In this document: positions 32,813 to 42,513 of the stretch, one piece after another
Layout: every line of letters begins with the position of its first letter
Numbering within the stretch: the first letter of the stretch is position 1
Assembly: GCF_027213715.1 (NCBI RefSeq)
Contig: NZ_JAPWGM010000003.1
Location: forward strand, 248,001-312,000
DNA from: Pedobacter punctiformis
Lineage (GTDB): Bacteria; Bacteroidota; Bacteroidia; Sphingobacteriales; Sphingobacteriaceae
Direction of reading: 5' to 3'
Length of the DNA: 64,000 nt
Program-made: the position numbers and the translations under genes
The notes under the pieces: generated by a model
What the model was told of the DNA's origin: nothing
Databases searched by the model: none
The model's input: only the letters and a program-made list of their open reading frames with translations

Positions 32813-34129
32813 TTATTTACCGAAGGATTTTAAAATATCGTTTCCAAAGGCAAATATCATTAAGCCAATCAAAATTACAAAGCCTACCATTTGTGCCCTT
32901 TCAAGCACTTTTTCGCTTACTGGCTTACGTTGGATCATTTCGATTAAAAGAAACACTACATGACCACCATCCAGGCCCGGGATAGGCAATAAATTCATAA
33001 AAGCTAAGGCCATAGAAATTAATCCGGTTAAAGTCCAGAATTTAATCCAATCGAAAGTACTTCCATAAACTTTTGCAATGCCAATAGGACTGCTGATGTT
33101 TCTGGCACTTACCTTACCCGTAATCATTTTGCCAATGCCTTTTGCATTATCTGCAAATGTATTCCAGGCCATATTAGCACCTACCGGAAGTGCGGCAAAA
33201 AATCCATAATTCGTTGTGGTCCGTTTAATTTCCTTAAAATTACCCAAATAGCCAATAGTGCCTGTGGTATCTACATTAACAGTTAATTCCATTGGCTTAC
33301 CTGCCCTGATAATGGATAAACTCGCTGTTTTACCTTTTTTCTTAGCTAAAACAGGTTTTACCTCATCCTGAAAAGTTACCGGAACGCCATCAACGTTAGT
33401 TACTTTATCTCCGATTTTTAAACCAGCCTTTTCTGCAGCACTGCCTTTTAAAACTGTATCAACAATGTTTTTTACACGAGGTTCAACAAAAAGTGCTTTA
33501 CCATCTTTTAACTGGTCTAAAAAGTTATCAGGCACTTTAATTTCAAGGGTTTTATCACCACGGATAACGGTTAACGTAGTACCACCCATTAAAACTTTAG
33601 AGCCTTTAAGTTCTTCAAATTTGATCACTTTGGTACCGTTAATGGCTAAAATTTTATCACCATTTTTAAGACCGATCTCGGAAGCAGCTTTACCAACCTG
33701 AATTCCATTTACCACCGCACTGTTTGGTGTAAATGTTTCGCCGTATTTAAAGGTAAGCATCCAGAAAATAACGATACCTACAATAATATTTACTATAATA
33801 CCGCCTAACATAACGATTAAACGTTGCCAGGCTGGTTTGGAACGAAATTCCCACGGTTGAGCAGGTTGAGCCATTTGCTCAGTATCCATACTTTCATCAA
33901 TCATTCCGGCAATTTTAACATAGCCACCCAAAGGCAACCACCCCACTCCGTATTCTACATCACCTTTTTTGAAACTGAAAAGTTTAAAACCCCATGCATC
34001 AAAAAATAAATAAAATTTTTCTACTTTAATACCAAACGCCCTTGCCGCCAGGAAATGTCCTAATTCGTGTAAGATTACTAATAAAGACAATCCGAGCAAA
34101 AGCTGCCCCGCCATAATCAATCCATTCAT
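32813..34129 (-). CDS. rseP: RIP zinc metalloprotease RseP (site-2 protease)
   Basis: It is an intramembrane protease that releases envelope stress regulators. The 438-aa protein has the zinc site HELGH in the first helix (LVILHELGHFLAARAFG) and the second metal motif MNLLPIPGLDGG near the C-terminus. Two tandem PDZ domains lie between (about 150-220 and 225-300), as in E. coli RseP. At least four membrane helices are visible. It lies 29 bp after dxr in the same direction, a pairing common in Bacteroidota and elsewhere. Confidence 0.96.
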   Translation of the reverse strand: MNGLIMAGQLLLGLSLLVILHELGHFLAARAFGIKVEKFYLFFDAWGFKLFSFKKGDVEYGVGWLPLGGYVKIAGMIDESMDTEQMAQPAQPWEFRSKPAWQRLIVMLGGIIVNIIVGIVIFWMLTFKYGETFTPNSAVVNGIQVGKAASEIGLKNGDKILAINGTKVIKFEELKGSKVLMGGTTLTVIRGDKTLEIKVPDNFLDQLKDGKALFVEPRVKNIVDTVLKGSAAEKAGLKIGDKVTNVDGVPVTFQDEVKPVLAKKKGKTASLSIIRAGKPMELTVNVDTTGTIGYLGNFKEIKRTTTNYGFFAALPVGANMAWNTFADNAKGIGKMITGKVSARNISSPIGIAKVYGSTFDWIKFWTLTGLISMALAFMNLLPIPGLDGGHVVFLLIEMIQRKPVSEKVLERAQMVGFVILIGLMIFAFGNDILKSFGK

Positions 34130-34158
34130 ATTTTCTAATAAAATTTTTATGTTAGATG

Positions 34159-35319
34159 TTAAACTATACTTTTTGTTACTAATTCGGCCGCTAAGATACG
34201 GCTATGTTTATCAGTTTCTAAATAATCGCTTAATTGCGGTTTCTCTATAAACTCAATTTCTTCCATACACCGTTCAATCACATCGCTCATTTGCAGGAAA
34301 CCAATTTTATCCTTTAAAAATGCACCAACCACCACTTCGTTTGCTGCATTTAAAATACAAGGCATATTACCACCTTTTTTTAAAGAGGTAAAAGCCAGAT
34401 TCAAATTTCTAAAAGTTTGCTGATCGGCCTTTTCAAAGCTAAAGTTTGGATAGTCCAGAAAATTAAAACGTTTAAAATTGTTTTTTAGCCTGTTTGGATA
34501 AGTTAAAGCGTATTGAATAGGCAATTTCATATCAGGTACCCCCATTTGTGCTTTCATTGAGCCATCCTTAAACTGAACAATGGAGTGTACAATAGACTGG
34601 GGATGTACAATTACATCGATTTGTTCCACATCGAGATTAAAAAGCCATTTTGCTTCGATAACCTCTAACCCTTTATTCATTAAAGAGGCCGAATCGATCG
34701 TAATTTTTGCCCCCATAACCCAATTAGGATGCTTTAAGGCCTGCTCCTTTTTTACGGCAGACAGGAAATCCTTGTTTTTGCCTAAAAATGGTCCACCGGA
34801 TGCAGTCAGGTAAATTTTCTCAATTTCATTCTGCTCCTCGCCTACTAAACATTGAAAAATAGCAGAGTGTTCTGAGTCCACCGGAAGGATTTTTACCTGA
34901 TGTTTCGCTGCCAGTGCGGTAACCAGCTCTCCGGCAACCACCAGGGTTTCTTTATTGGCGAGCGCAATATTTTTACCGGCTTTAATTGCAGCAATTGTTG
35001 GCTTTAAACCAACAGAACCCATTAAAGCAGTTAAAACAACATCGGCAGCAGCTTGAGCGGCCACCTCAGTAAGTGCATCTTCTCCTGCCAGTACTTGTAT
35101 GTTATGCGAAGAAAGGGCCCGCTTGACCTCGTTATATTTGCTTTCATCACAAATTACAACAGTTTTGGGTTTAAATTCTAAGGCCTGCTGAATTAATAAT
35201 GTTGCATTGGTTAAAGCGGATAATACAGAAACTTTAAAGATAGCAGGATTATCTCTGATCACTTCTAACGCCTGCGTACCTACACTGCCTGTAGAACCTA
35301 ATATGGTTATATTTTTCAA
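34159..35319 (-). CDS. dxr: 1-deoxy-D-xylulose 5-phosphate reductoisomerase
   Basis: It makes 2-C-methyl-D-erythritol 4-phosphate with NADPH in the MEP isoprenoid pathway. The sequence contains NITILGSTGSVGTQALEVI (nucleotide loop), ANKETLVVAGE, PVDSEHSAIFQCL, LTASGGPF, GAKITIDSASLMNKGLEVIEA and VHPQSIVHS. The open frame extends to a GTG at 35352, but those codons lie inside a degenerate palindromic repeat (35338-35362). A TTG at 35319 starts right before the conserved N-terminus and gives 386 aa, the usual length. Confidence 0.94.
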   Translation of the reverse strand: MKNITILGSTGSVGTQALEVIRDNPAIFKVSVLSALTNATLLIQQALEFKPKTVVICDESKYNEVKRALSSHNIQVLAGEDALTEVAAQAAADVVLTALMGSVGLKPTIAAIKAGKNIALANKETLVVAGELVTALAAKHQVKILPVDSEHSAIFQCLVGEEQNEIEKIYLTASGGPFLGKNKDFLSAVKKEQALKHPNWVMGAKITIDSASLMNKGLEVIEAKWLFNLDVEQIDVIVHPQSIVHSIVQFKDGSMKAQMGVPDMKLPIQYALTYPNRLKNNFKRFNFLDYPNFSFEKADQQTFRNLNLAFTSLKKGGNMPCILNAANEVVVGAFLKDKIGFLQMSDVIERCMEEIEFIEKPQLSDYLETDKHSRILAAELVTKSIV

Positions 35320-35337
35320 ATTAATATTATCGTTTTT

Positions 35338-35362
35338 GTCATGCTGAAGCACGAAGCATCAC
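35338..35362. repeat. Degenerate interspersed palindromic element upstream of dxr
   Basis: GTCATGCT and AGCATCAC form near-perfect arms around GAAGCACGA. The pattern GTCAT...CGAAGCAT resembles short palindromic repeats that are scattered in Sphingobacteriaceae intergenic DNA. That resemblance is from memory, not from a search. Confidence 0.4.
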
Positions 35363-35423
35363 AAATGACTATTCTTTTTTATGCTTATCCAACAGCTATA
35401 TTTCGTTCCTCAGGATAATCATT

Positions 35424-36923
35424 TTATATAATAAATTTTTCCAGGGCATCAGCCAGTTTTCTATCATTGCTTAACCTTGGAACCTTATTTTGCCCGCCTA
35501 ATTTCCCTTCACTTCTCATATAATTTACGAAAGCATCTTTCTGTAAAGTACGAATAATTAAGGGTTGCAAAATGCGGCCTTCAATGAGGTCAAAATAGTA
35601 AATATTTTTCTTTTGCAAGGCTTCATCAACCTTTTTACTAAATGTAATTAAATCTTTTGGCATCGATGAAAACTCTACAAACCATTCGTGGTAAGGTAGA
35701 GCGCCCTCTTTGGGGTTAATTTGAGGCGCTACAGTAAATTCTGTAATCTCTACATTTTCTTCATTTGCAACGCTTAAAAGTGCATGTTCTACTTCTTCGC
35801 CAATTACATGCTCGCCAAAAGCAGAAATAAAGTGTTTAATCCGTCCGGAAACTACAATTTTATAAGGATTTTTAGAAACAAACTTAATGGTATCGCCTAT
35901 GCTGTAACCCCAAAGCCCCGCATTGGTATTCATAATTAAGGCATAGTTTTTATCTAATTCAACTTCTCCAAGTGATAAACGAACCGGATTTTCTTTGTGA
36001 TATTCATCCGCTGGTATAAATTCATAAAAAATACCTGCATCGGCCAGTAAAAGCAGGCCTTTATCTTTCTGATTATCCTGATAAGCTATAAATCCTTCCG
36101 AAGCCGGATAGGTTTCAATGGAATCGATCTTTTTGCCAATGCACTGTTCTATTTTAGCCCGGTAAGGCTCGAAGTTTACGCCACCATAAATAAAGAGGCT
36201 AAAGTTTTTGAAAATATCGGCAATCTTTTTACCGCCTGTTTTTTCAGAAAGTTTATCGAAATACATTTGAACCCACGGTGGAATACCAGAAATGAGGGTC
36301 ATGTTTTCGTGCATGGTTTCGTCCACAATGGCATCAACCTTTTCTTCCCAGTCTTCAATACAGTTGGTTTGGTAAGAGGGTAATCTGTTTCTTTGCAGGT
36401 AAGCCGGAACATGGTGTGCAACAATGCCGGAAAGACGTCCGACATCAATACCGTGTTTTTTGGCCAAAATGGGACTGCCTTGTAAAAAAATCATTTTGCC
36501 GTTAACAAAATCAGTCTTACCGGTTTCATTAATGTAAGTTAAAATGGCATTTCTGGCCGCTTTAATATGCTCAGGCATCGACTCTTTAGAAAGTGGAATG
36601 TATTTAATGCCGGATGTTGTGCCCGAAGTTTTAGCAAAGTAAAGGGGTTTGCCTTTCCACAAAACATTTTCTTCGCCGGCTACAACACGATCTACATAAG
36701 GTTTCAGGCCTTCATAATCACGAACGGGTACCTTCTTTTTAAAGTCTTCGTAAGTTTTTATTTCCCCAAAATGGTGATCCTTTCCAAATGCAGTATTGGC
36801 AGCGCTGTGGATTAATTTTTGAAGAATTTTATTTTGAGCTTCAACGGCATTATTCTTCCATTTATTAATTTGCCTTACTGCAAATGCCGCAAATGGTTTA
36901 CTTAATGCTGCTTTTAATCCCAT
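35424..36923 (-). CDS. GH3 auxin-responsive-promoter-family acyl-adenylating protein
   Basis: The 499-aa protein matches the bacterial branch of the GH3 family (ANL-like adenylate-forming enzymes). Blocks seen are VPVRDYEGLKPYVDRVVAGEENVLWKGKPLYFAKTSGTTSGIKYIPLS (ATP loop SGTTSG), LFIYGGVNFEPYRA, ETYPASEGFIAYQD, NTNAGLWGYSIGDTIKFVS and VSGRIKHFISAFGEHV. Plant GH3 proteins join amino acids to acids such as auxin; the substrates of bacterial members are unknown. It is about 45 bp downstream of the membrane-protein gene and 70 bp before dxr. Confidence 0.9.
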   Translation of the reverse strand: MGLKAALSKPFAAFAVRQINKWKNNAVEAQNKILQKLIHSAANTAFGKDHHFGEIKTYEDFKKKVPVRDYEGLKPYVDRVVAGEENVLWKGKPLYFAKTSGTTSGIKYIPLSKESMPEHIKAARNAILTYINETGKTDFVNGKMIFLQGSPILAKKHGIDVGRLSGIVAHHVPAYLQRNRLPSYQTNCIEDWEEKVDAIVDETMHENMTLISGIPPWVQMYFDKLSEKTGGKKIADIFKNFSLFIYGGVNFEPYRAKIEQCIGKKIDSIETYPASEGFIAYQDNQKDKGLLLLADAGIFYEFIPADEYHKENPVRLSLGEVELDKNYALIMNTNAGLWGYSIGDTIKFVSKNPYKIVVSGRIKHFISAFGEHVIGEEVEHALLSVANEENVEITEFTVAPQINPKEGALPYHEWFVEFSSMPKDLITFSKKVDEALQKKNIYYFDLIEGRILQPLIIRTLQKDAFVNYMRSEGKLGGQNKVPRLSNDRKLADALEKFII

Positions 36924-36969
36924 ATATTAATGATTGAATTTTGGATGATTGCTTAATAGAATATTTCTA

Positions 36970-37758
36970 CTAAACAATATTATGTAAAATATCCGGATGT
37001 TCATCGCCTTTATACTCATCCATTAACTTACGGTATACAACCGTTAAAGCTACAGATGACAAGGGAACAATGATAAATGAACTTAATATGTTTACAATAA
37101 AAGCCACAAGCGGCCATTGCAAATAATTTAGCAGCAGATAAATAAGATATCCACCTCCTAAAACAACTAAAAGCAATAATATTTTAGTGAAATTTCCTTT
37201 TGTGGTGGCCAGACTTAGTTTTATCGATTCAAATGGTTTTGCGTTTTTATCTATAATAAAAAATGGAAAGAATGAAATTCTTAACCAGGTAATAAAAATG
37301 GCAATGATACCAACAGAAATGGCCACATTTTTAACAATTTCTATATCGATACCGGTATAAATAAAAGGAAAAGCAATTAGAATAACAACCAGATAAACTC
37401 CAAATATACAGCCGATAAAATATAAGGTTGCCACTAAAAACCTGATGATTTGTTGTCTGGTAGGTAAAGTATCTACAATTTTAACATCGCTTTGTTCATC
37501 ATCCATCAAATGGAAAATGTATTTAAATAACGAAAGGTTAATGGTGAAATAGAGCATAATAAAAATGAACACCATTAAAACACTCAATATTTTGCTTACA
37601 TCCTTAATAAAAAAGGCCATTAAACTGGAAGCACTGGCAGTAATAAACATTAAAAAACATAGCGTAGCTATAGAAAAATAATGTTTTTTGGTAATGCCCC
37701 AGGCCTTACGAATAACTTCGTTAACGGCAAATGTACTTTCTTTTAAATAGCTAATCAT
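36970..37758 (-). CDS. Multi-helix membrane protein of unknown function
   Basis: The 262-aa protein has six hydrophobic helices (about 25-50, 55-78, 105-130, 143-165, 190-212 and 215-245) and short charged ends. It has no recognised motif; the layout resembles glycerophosphoryl-diester/DUF975-like membrane proteins. Its start overlaps the stop of the upstream glycosyltransferase by 4 nt, so it is translated with it. A role in envelope polysaccharide or lipid handling is possible from context only. Confidence 0.7.
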   Translation of the reverse strand: MISYLKESTFAVNEVIRKAWGITKKHYFSIATLCFLMFITASASSLMAFFIKDVSKILSVLMVFIFIMLYFTINLSLFKYIFHLMDDEQSDVKIVDTLPTRQQIIRFLVATLYFIGCIFGVYLVVILIAFPFIYTGIDIEIVKNVAISVGIIAIFITWLRISFFPFFIIDKNAKPFESIKLSLATTKGNFTKILLLLVVLGGGYLIYLLLNYLQWPLVAFIVNILSSFIIVPLSSVALTVVYRKLMDEYKGDEHPDILHNIV

Positions 37759-38723
37759 TGTTGTTTTAGTACGACTCTTTTAATTAAATCCTGCATAAAT
37801 CCTAAACCATAAGCGGTTAATTGAATAAATGAAGAAATAATGCTCAAAAATGCAACTTTTAAAGATTTATTTACAGACCATGAATGAAAAAATATCAACA
37901 AAAAGTAAATAAGGACAAAAAAATTGCAAATAACAGCTAACGGCCAGTAAAATAGGTTGCATAGTATGGTAAATGCAAAACCTAATGTAAATATTGCAGG
38001 AAAAAAATGCACTAATTTTAACTCTGAAGGGAAATGTTTATAAATATTGATTCGTGCCCGGCCAAAAAAGTGCAATTGTTTGTAAAACTGACTAAAGCTG
38101 GTTCTTCTTTTATGGTATACTTTGGCCTCAGGAATCAGGCCAATTTTAAAACCGTTTTCGTGAATACGAATACTATACTCAATGTCTTCTCCTAGTCTGG
38201 TCAGGATAAAACCTCCAACTTTTTCCCACACCTGCCTGGAAACCCCCATATTAAAGCTGCGTGGATGAAACTGACCAATGTGTTTGGCATTGCCACGAAT
38301 GCCTCCGGTTGTAAATGGAGAAGTCATGGCATAACTTATTGTTTTTTGAACGGGTGTAAAACTATCATGCGCTGCGTCAGGGCCGCCGTAGGCATCCAGA
38401 TGATGTTCGTATAAATAGTTTTTTACAGTTTCCAGATAATCTGCAGGAATCAAACAATCGGAATCGAAAATTACAAAATAATCTCCCTGTGCCCTTTCGA
38501 AACCAAAATTACGGGCAAATCCCTGTCCGGCATTTTCCTTAAAAAAGTATTTTATATCCAGTTTATTTGCATAACGCTGAACGATTTCTTTAGCATCATC
38601 TTTTGATCCATCCTCAATAACCAAAACCTCAAACTGTAAATAAGTTTGCTTGGTTAAGGTATTCAGTAATTCGTCAATTTCCTGCGGACGATTATAAAGT
38701 GGAATTATGATGGAGAAAAACAT
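37755..38723 (-). CDS. Family 2 glycosyltransferase with C-terminal membrane helices
   Basis: The 322-aa protein has the GT-A start FSIIIPLYNRPQEIDELLNTLTKQTYLQFEVLVIEDGSKDD. Further on are GFARNFGFERAQGDYFVIFDSDC (D-x-D) and FILTRLGEDIEYSIRIHENGFKIGLIPEAKVYHKRRTSFSQFYKQ (ED plus a QxxRW-like region). Two or three hydrophobic helices follow near 240-310. It transfers a sugar from a nucleotide sugar at the inner face of the membrane; the acceptor is unknown. It overlaps the next gene by 4 nt. Confidence 0.9.
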   Translation of the reverse strand: MFFSIIIPLYNRPQEIDELLNTLTKQTYLQFEVLVIEDGSKDDAKEIVQRYANKLDIKYFFKENAGQGFARNFGFERAQGDYFVIFDSDCLIPADYLETVKNYLYEHHLDAYGGPDAAHDSFTPVQKTISYAMTSPFTTGGIRGNAKHIGQFHPRSFNMGVSRQVWEKVGGFILTRLGEDIEYSIRIHENGFKIGLIPEAKVYHKRRTSFSQFYKQLHFFGRARINIYKHFPSELKLVHFFPAIFTLGFAFTILCNLFYWPLAVICNFFVLIYFLLIFFHSWSVNKSLKVAFLSIISSFIQLTAYGLGFMQDLIKRVVLKQQ

Positions 38724-38785
38724 ATGTTGAAACTGAAAGCTGAAAGACCAAAGAACAACGCTTTTGCTTCAGCTAATCTTTTAGC

Positions 38786-39739
38786 TTATTTTAGTTCTTT
38801 TTCGATTAAATATTGATTTCTTTCCGGTGCGTTTCGGGTAACCAATTCGGCAACAAAGCCTGTTAAAAACATTTGCGAACCTACAATAATGGCGACCAGG
38901 GCAATATAAAATAATGGCTGTTCTGTAATTTCTCTTCGGTAAGGAATATGTGCCGCAATATGGTATAATTTTACACCGATCATCCAGATGGCCATAAAGG
39001 TTCCTAAAAGAAAGCTCAATACGCCTAATGAGCCAAAAAAGTGCATCGGGCGTTTACCAAATTTACCTACAAAGAAAATAGAAAGTAAATCTAAAAAGCC
39101 GTTTATAAATCTGCTGAAACCAAATTTTGTAGTTCCGTATTTGCGGGCTCTGTGTTCAACAACTTGCTCTGCTATTTTACTAAAACCTGCCCATTTGGCT
39201 ATTACCGGAATATAACGGTGCATTTCGCCATAAACTTCGATTGTTTTAATCACGTCGCTACGGTAAGCTTTTAATCCACAATTAAAATCATTTAACTGGA
39301 TGCCACTCATTTTACGGGTTGCAGCATTAAATAATTTTGTTGGAATGGTTTTAGTGATCGGATCGTAGCGTTTCTTTTTCCAGCCGGAAATAAGGTCTAA
39401 TTTTTCTTCTTTAATCCGGCGGTATAATTCAGGGATTTCATCCGGACTATCCTGTAAATCGGCATCCATTGTAATCACTACCTCGCCCAAAGCAGCTTCA
39501 AAACCCACATTTAAAGCCGCAGATTTACCATAATTCCTTCTAAATTTGATTCCTTTTATGGCATTGTTTTGTAGCCTTAAATTTTCAATAACTTCCCAGG
39601 AGCTATCTGTACTGCCATCGTCAATTAAAATAACTTCGTAACTAAAGTTATTTTCATTTATTACTTTGGCAATCCAGGCCGTTAATTCGGGCAAAGATTC
39701 ATCTTCGTTATATAAGGGTACTACAACTGATATATCCAT
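38786..39739 (-). CDS. Family 2 glycosyltransferase, polyprenyl-phosphate type (DPM1/ArnC-like)
   Basis: The ATG at 39739 gives MDISVVVPLYNEDESLPEL, the expected start; the frame open to 39784 adds non-conserved residues. The 317-aa protein has VILIDDGSTDSSW, GKSAALNVGFEAALGEVVITMDADLQDSPDEIP (D-x-D), NDFNCGLKAYR and two C-terminal helices (about 227-250 and 268-295). Relatives load sugars such as mannose, glucose or aminoarabinose onto undecaprenyl phosphate. It is 62 bp upstream of the second GT2 gene, so the two may act in one glycan pathway. Confidence 0.92.
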   Translation of the reverse strand: MDISVVVPLYNEDESLPELTAWIAKVINENNFSYEVILIDDGSTDSSWEVIENLRLQNNAIKGIKFRRNYGKSAALNVGFEAALGEVVITMDADLQDSPDEIPELYRRIKEEKLDLISGWKKKRYDPITKTIPTKLFNAATRKMSGIQLNDFNCGLKAYRSDVIKTIEVYGEMHRYIPVIAKWAGFSKIAEQVVEHRARKYGTTKFGFSRFINGFLDLLSIFFVGKFGKRPMHFFGSLGVLSFLLGTFMAIWMIGVKLYHIAAHIPYRREITEQPLFYIALVAIIVGSQMFLTGFVAELVTRNAPERNQYLIEKELK

Positions 39740-39885
39740 TAATCGTATTAAAATATGAGTATTGACCATTGAGGTGAATCTCAATCGTTCAAAATTCCGG
39801 TATTAAATTAAAACGTGCAAATTTCATCAAATTAAATGATAAAACCTGCACGTTATAAATTTTATGTATAAACGACTGTACTCCC

Positions 39886-40485
39886 CTATGCAGGAAATGA
39901 ATCGAAGGTTAATGGTCTTTCGCGTTTAAAAATTGCTGCAAATATTAAAGCAATAACAAAAATAATAGAAATGGCTATGGTAACATTTTTAAAAACGGTT
40001 GGCGCAGACAGTTGCGTTTGTTTTGCAAATTGCTCATCCAGCTTAGCTACTTCTTTATCAATCTTCTCGTCATCAACATTTTGTTTTTTCATGAAAGTAA
40101 CAAAGTTCTCTTTCATATGATCCTGCATTTTTTCTGTTATTGTGTTATCAATAAGTTTGGTATACACTAAATTTAGTCCATAAGAAAAAAGCCATCCGAT
40201 AAAGAAAACCAGGAAAATAGATTTAAGGGCCTGTTTAAATGTCCAGTATCCTCCAATTTGCTTACGCAGGTATTTGCAGATAAAAATAACAACAATCAAC
40301 GGAATCAGAAGCTGAAAGATGACCGGATAAACCATCGTCATCACAATAAAAGAATCAGCACTTTGCATTAAGTATAAGGATACTAGCCCTAAAACAAAGA
40401 AAACAACGCCAAGTATTAAGCCATACTTAACAATTTCTTCATAAATTTTGGGTTTCTTTTCTTCCTGAATAATTTGTTGTTCCAT
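39886..40485 (-). CDS. DUF4199-family membrane protein
   Basis: The 199-aa protein has four hydrophobic helices (about 18-42, 45-72, 85-110 and 165-190). Between the third and fourth is a charged helical loop (MKENFVTFMKKQNVDDEKIDKEVAKLDEQFAKQTQLSAPT). This matches DUF4199, a Bacteroidota-specific membrane family often found before glycosyltransferase and dihydroorotase genes, as here. The function is unknown. It lies 13 bp after the gene at 40499. Confidence 0.85.
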   Translation of the reverse strand: MEQQIIQEEKKPKIYEEIVKYGLILGVVFFVLGLVSLYLMQSADSFIVMTMVYPVIFQLLIPLIVVIFICKYLRKQIGGYWTFKQALKSIFLVFFIGWLFSYGLNLVYTKLIDNTITEKMQDHMKENFVTFMKKQNVDDEKIDKEVAKLDEQFAKQTQLSAPTVFKNVTIAISIIFVIALIFAAIFKRERPLTFDSFPA

Positions 40486-40498
40486 GATTGGTTTTAAT

Positions 40499-41167
40499 TT
40501 AGTTATTAATAGTTGTAATTAATATATAAGTAGCAACATCGAACGATTTGTTACCACTAAACTGAATTAATTCTTTGGTGGTTTCGGCACTACCTTCTAC
40601 GTCAAGGAAAAAAGTCATAAAAGGAACAAATAATTCCTGCATTTCTTCACTGATATTTAAAGTTGGCGCTGTTTTACAAATTTCTTCTACACTACTTTCT
40701 GCCAGTTGCTGGTTGCTGATTAACTCTTCATAAATTTCAAATTCATCCTGAAATTCATCGTCTTCAACCAATAAAAATTCTTTTAAGAAATCGCCCAGTT
40801 CAGGATCTAAATCTTCATCATGGCATTCTTTAATGTATAAAAGAAGATTTAACAACTCGCTTCCTCTATCAATGGTTTCTTCTTCAATGTTTGCCCATTC
40901 ATCGCTTTCCAGGTAATCATCTTCCAGTTTCTGAACATCATTTGAAAAGAAATTTACCATGAGTAAATCAAAATAAACTTCTCTTAATTCTTCAAATTTT
41001 GGATTTGAATCAAATACTTCGTCAAAAGCTGCAACTTTATCCATAAAGTTTACATCGAGTTCGAAGGCTGCAATTAATTCCGTTTCGAATGTACCTGCTG
41101 CAATGGCTGATACTTCAGCATATTTATTGATTGATGCGCCTAATGCTTTTTTTACTCTATTGTCCAT
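40499..41167 (-). CDS. Acidic cytoplasmic protein of unknown function
   Basis: The 222-aa protein is strongly acidic (long runs rich in D and E: ECHDEDLDPELGDFLKEFLLVEDDEFQDEFEIYEEL) and predicted to be all-helical, without signal or membrane segment. No family is recognised. It sits between the degenerate dihydroorotase gene (86 bp upstream) and the DUF4199 gene (13 bp downstream), in what looks like one operon. Confidence 0.75.
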   Translation of the reverse strand: MDNRVKKALGASINKYAEVSAIAAGTFETELIAAFELDVNFMDKVAAFDEVFDSNPKFEELREVYFDLLMVNFFSNDVQKLEDDYLESDEWANIEEETIDRGSELLNLLLYIKECHDEDLDPELGDFLKEFLLVEDDEFQDEFEIYEELISNQQLAESSVEEICKTAPTLNISEEMQELFVPFMTFFLDVEGSAETTKELIQFSGNKSFDVATYILITTINN

Positions 41168-41253
41168 GTCAGGATTTTTATTTTTTAAATAATATTGCTG
41201 ATTTGCTCAGCGTGATCTAACTATTGGTACGCCGAAATCCTTTCAGCATTGTA

Positions 41254-42513
41254 TTAGTTATTGATTTGATATTGATTGTTGTTATAAACCAATGTAACCT
41301 TACCTGTTAACTCTGTGCCTAATAATGGGGAGTTAGCAGATTTTGAATAATTATTTGCTGTTGAATACATCCATTTTTGATTGGCTGCAAAAACCGTAAA
41401 GTTAGCCTCTGCGCCTTCTTCAATTACCGGAACATTTAAATTTAGCAATTTACGTGGGTTAATGGCCAATTTTTCTGCAATTAAAGTGGCATCTAAACCC
41501 GCTTTAATCAGTAATGGTAAAACTGTTTGTAAAGCAATGATGCCATAATGAGCAATTTCGAACTCTACATTCTTAAATTCAATTTCCTCCGGTCTGTGCT
41601 GCGAAGTAATTGCATCTATAGTCCCGTCTTTTAAACCAGTAATGAGCGCTTTCACATCCGTTTTGCCTCTCAGTGGTGGTTTTACTTTGTAATTGCTGTC
41701 AAAGTCGTTTAAAAGTTCTTCTGTAAATACAAGGTGATGGGCCGTTACATCGCAGGTTATTTTCACACCGTCTTTCTTCGCTTTGCGAATTAATGCCACT
41801 GAGCCTGCTGTAGAAATATTGCTGATGTGGATTTTTGTATCGTTATAACTGGCTAAAAAGATATCACGGGCAATGTGCATTTCTTCTGCCAGTGCGGGTA
41901 AACCTTTCATGCCCAAAAGTACACTTGTTTTGCTCTCGTTTACCTGCGCTTTACCTGCAATGGACTTATTTTCAGGGTAAACCATTAACAAAGCATCAAA
42001 ACCTTTTGCGTATTGCAGTGCCCTGCTCATAAAACCGTCATCCTGCAAAGCTTTATCTCCGTCAGAGAAAGCTACGGCACCGGCCTGTTGCATATCGAAT
42101 AATTCGGCCAGTTCTTTAGCTTCACGGTTTTGACTGATTGCGCCTACCGGCAAAACATCAACTAAATTATTTTTTGCCTTGTTGAGGATGTACTCTACCT
42201 GAGATTTGGATTGTACAACCGGGCTGGCCTGTGGCAAAAGTGCCAACCCTGTGAAACCACCAGCTTTTGCAGCGGCCGTAAGGGTATGTATATCTTCTTT
42301 AGTTTCTAAACCCGGATCGCCGGCAACGCAATTTAAATCAAAAAAACCTGGTGTTAAGAAAGCGCCCTCAGCATCAAAAACGGTTTCATTCTTTTCGGCA
42401 GTTAAATTACCTATGCTTGTAATTTTGCCATTCTTAATTCTTATATCGCTTTGTTTTTTATCAAATTTACTTTGAGAATCAATAATGCTGGCATTCTTAA
42501 CTAAGAGATTCAT
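41254..42513 (-). CDS. Dihydroorotase homologue lacking the metal ligands
   Basis: The 419-aa protein aligns with class I dihydroorotases over its whole length (TPGFFDLN, AAAKAGGFTGLALLP, VKPPLRGKTDVKALITGLKDGTIDAITSQHRPEE, NPRKLLNL). The zinc motif D-x-H-x-H-x-R is replaced by DLNCVAGDPG (N61 and V63 instead of His, G65 instead of Arg). The HVST histidine is replaced by Asn (HISNIST), and the catalytic DHAP block reads QHRP. It therefore should not hydrolyse dihydroorotate. Known inactive homologues (PyrC') assemble with aspartate transcarbamoylase, and that structural role is a reasonable guess. It overlaps the upstream BatA-type gene by 4 nt. Confidence 0.85.
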   Translation of the reverse strand: MNLLVKNASIIDSQSKFDKKQSDIRIKNGKITSIGNLTAEKNETVFDAEGAFLTPGFFDLNCVAGDPGLETKEDIHTLTAAAKAGGFTGLALLPQASPVVQSKSQVEYILNKAKNNLVDVLPVGAISQNREAKELAELFDMQQAGAVAFSDGDKALQDDGFMSRALQYAKGFDALLMVYPENKSIAGKAQVNESKTSVLLGMKGLPALAEEMHIARDIFLASYNDTKIHISNISTAGSVALIRKAKKDGVKITCDVTAHHLVFTEELLNDFDSNYKVKPPLRGKTDVKALITGLKDGTIDAITSQHRPEEIEFKNVEFEIAHYGIIALQTVLPLLIKAGLDATLIAEKLAINPRKLLNLNVPVIEEGAEANFTVFAANQKWMYSTANNYSKSANSPLLGTELTGKVTLVYNNNQYQINN

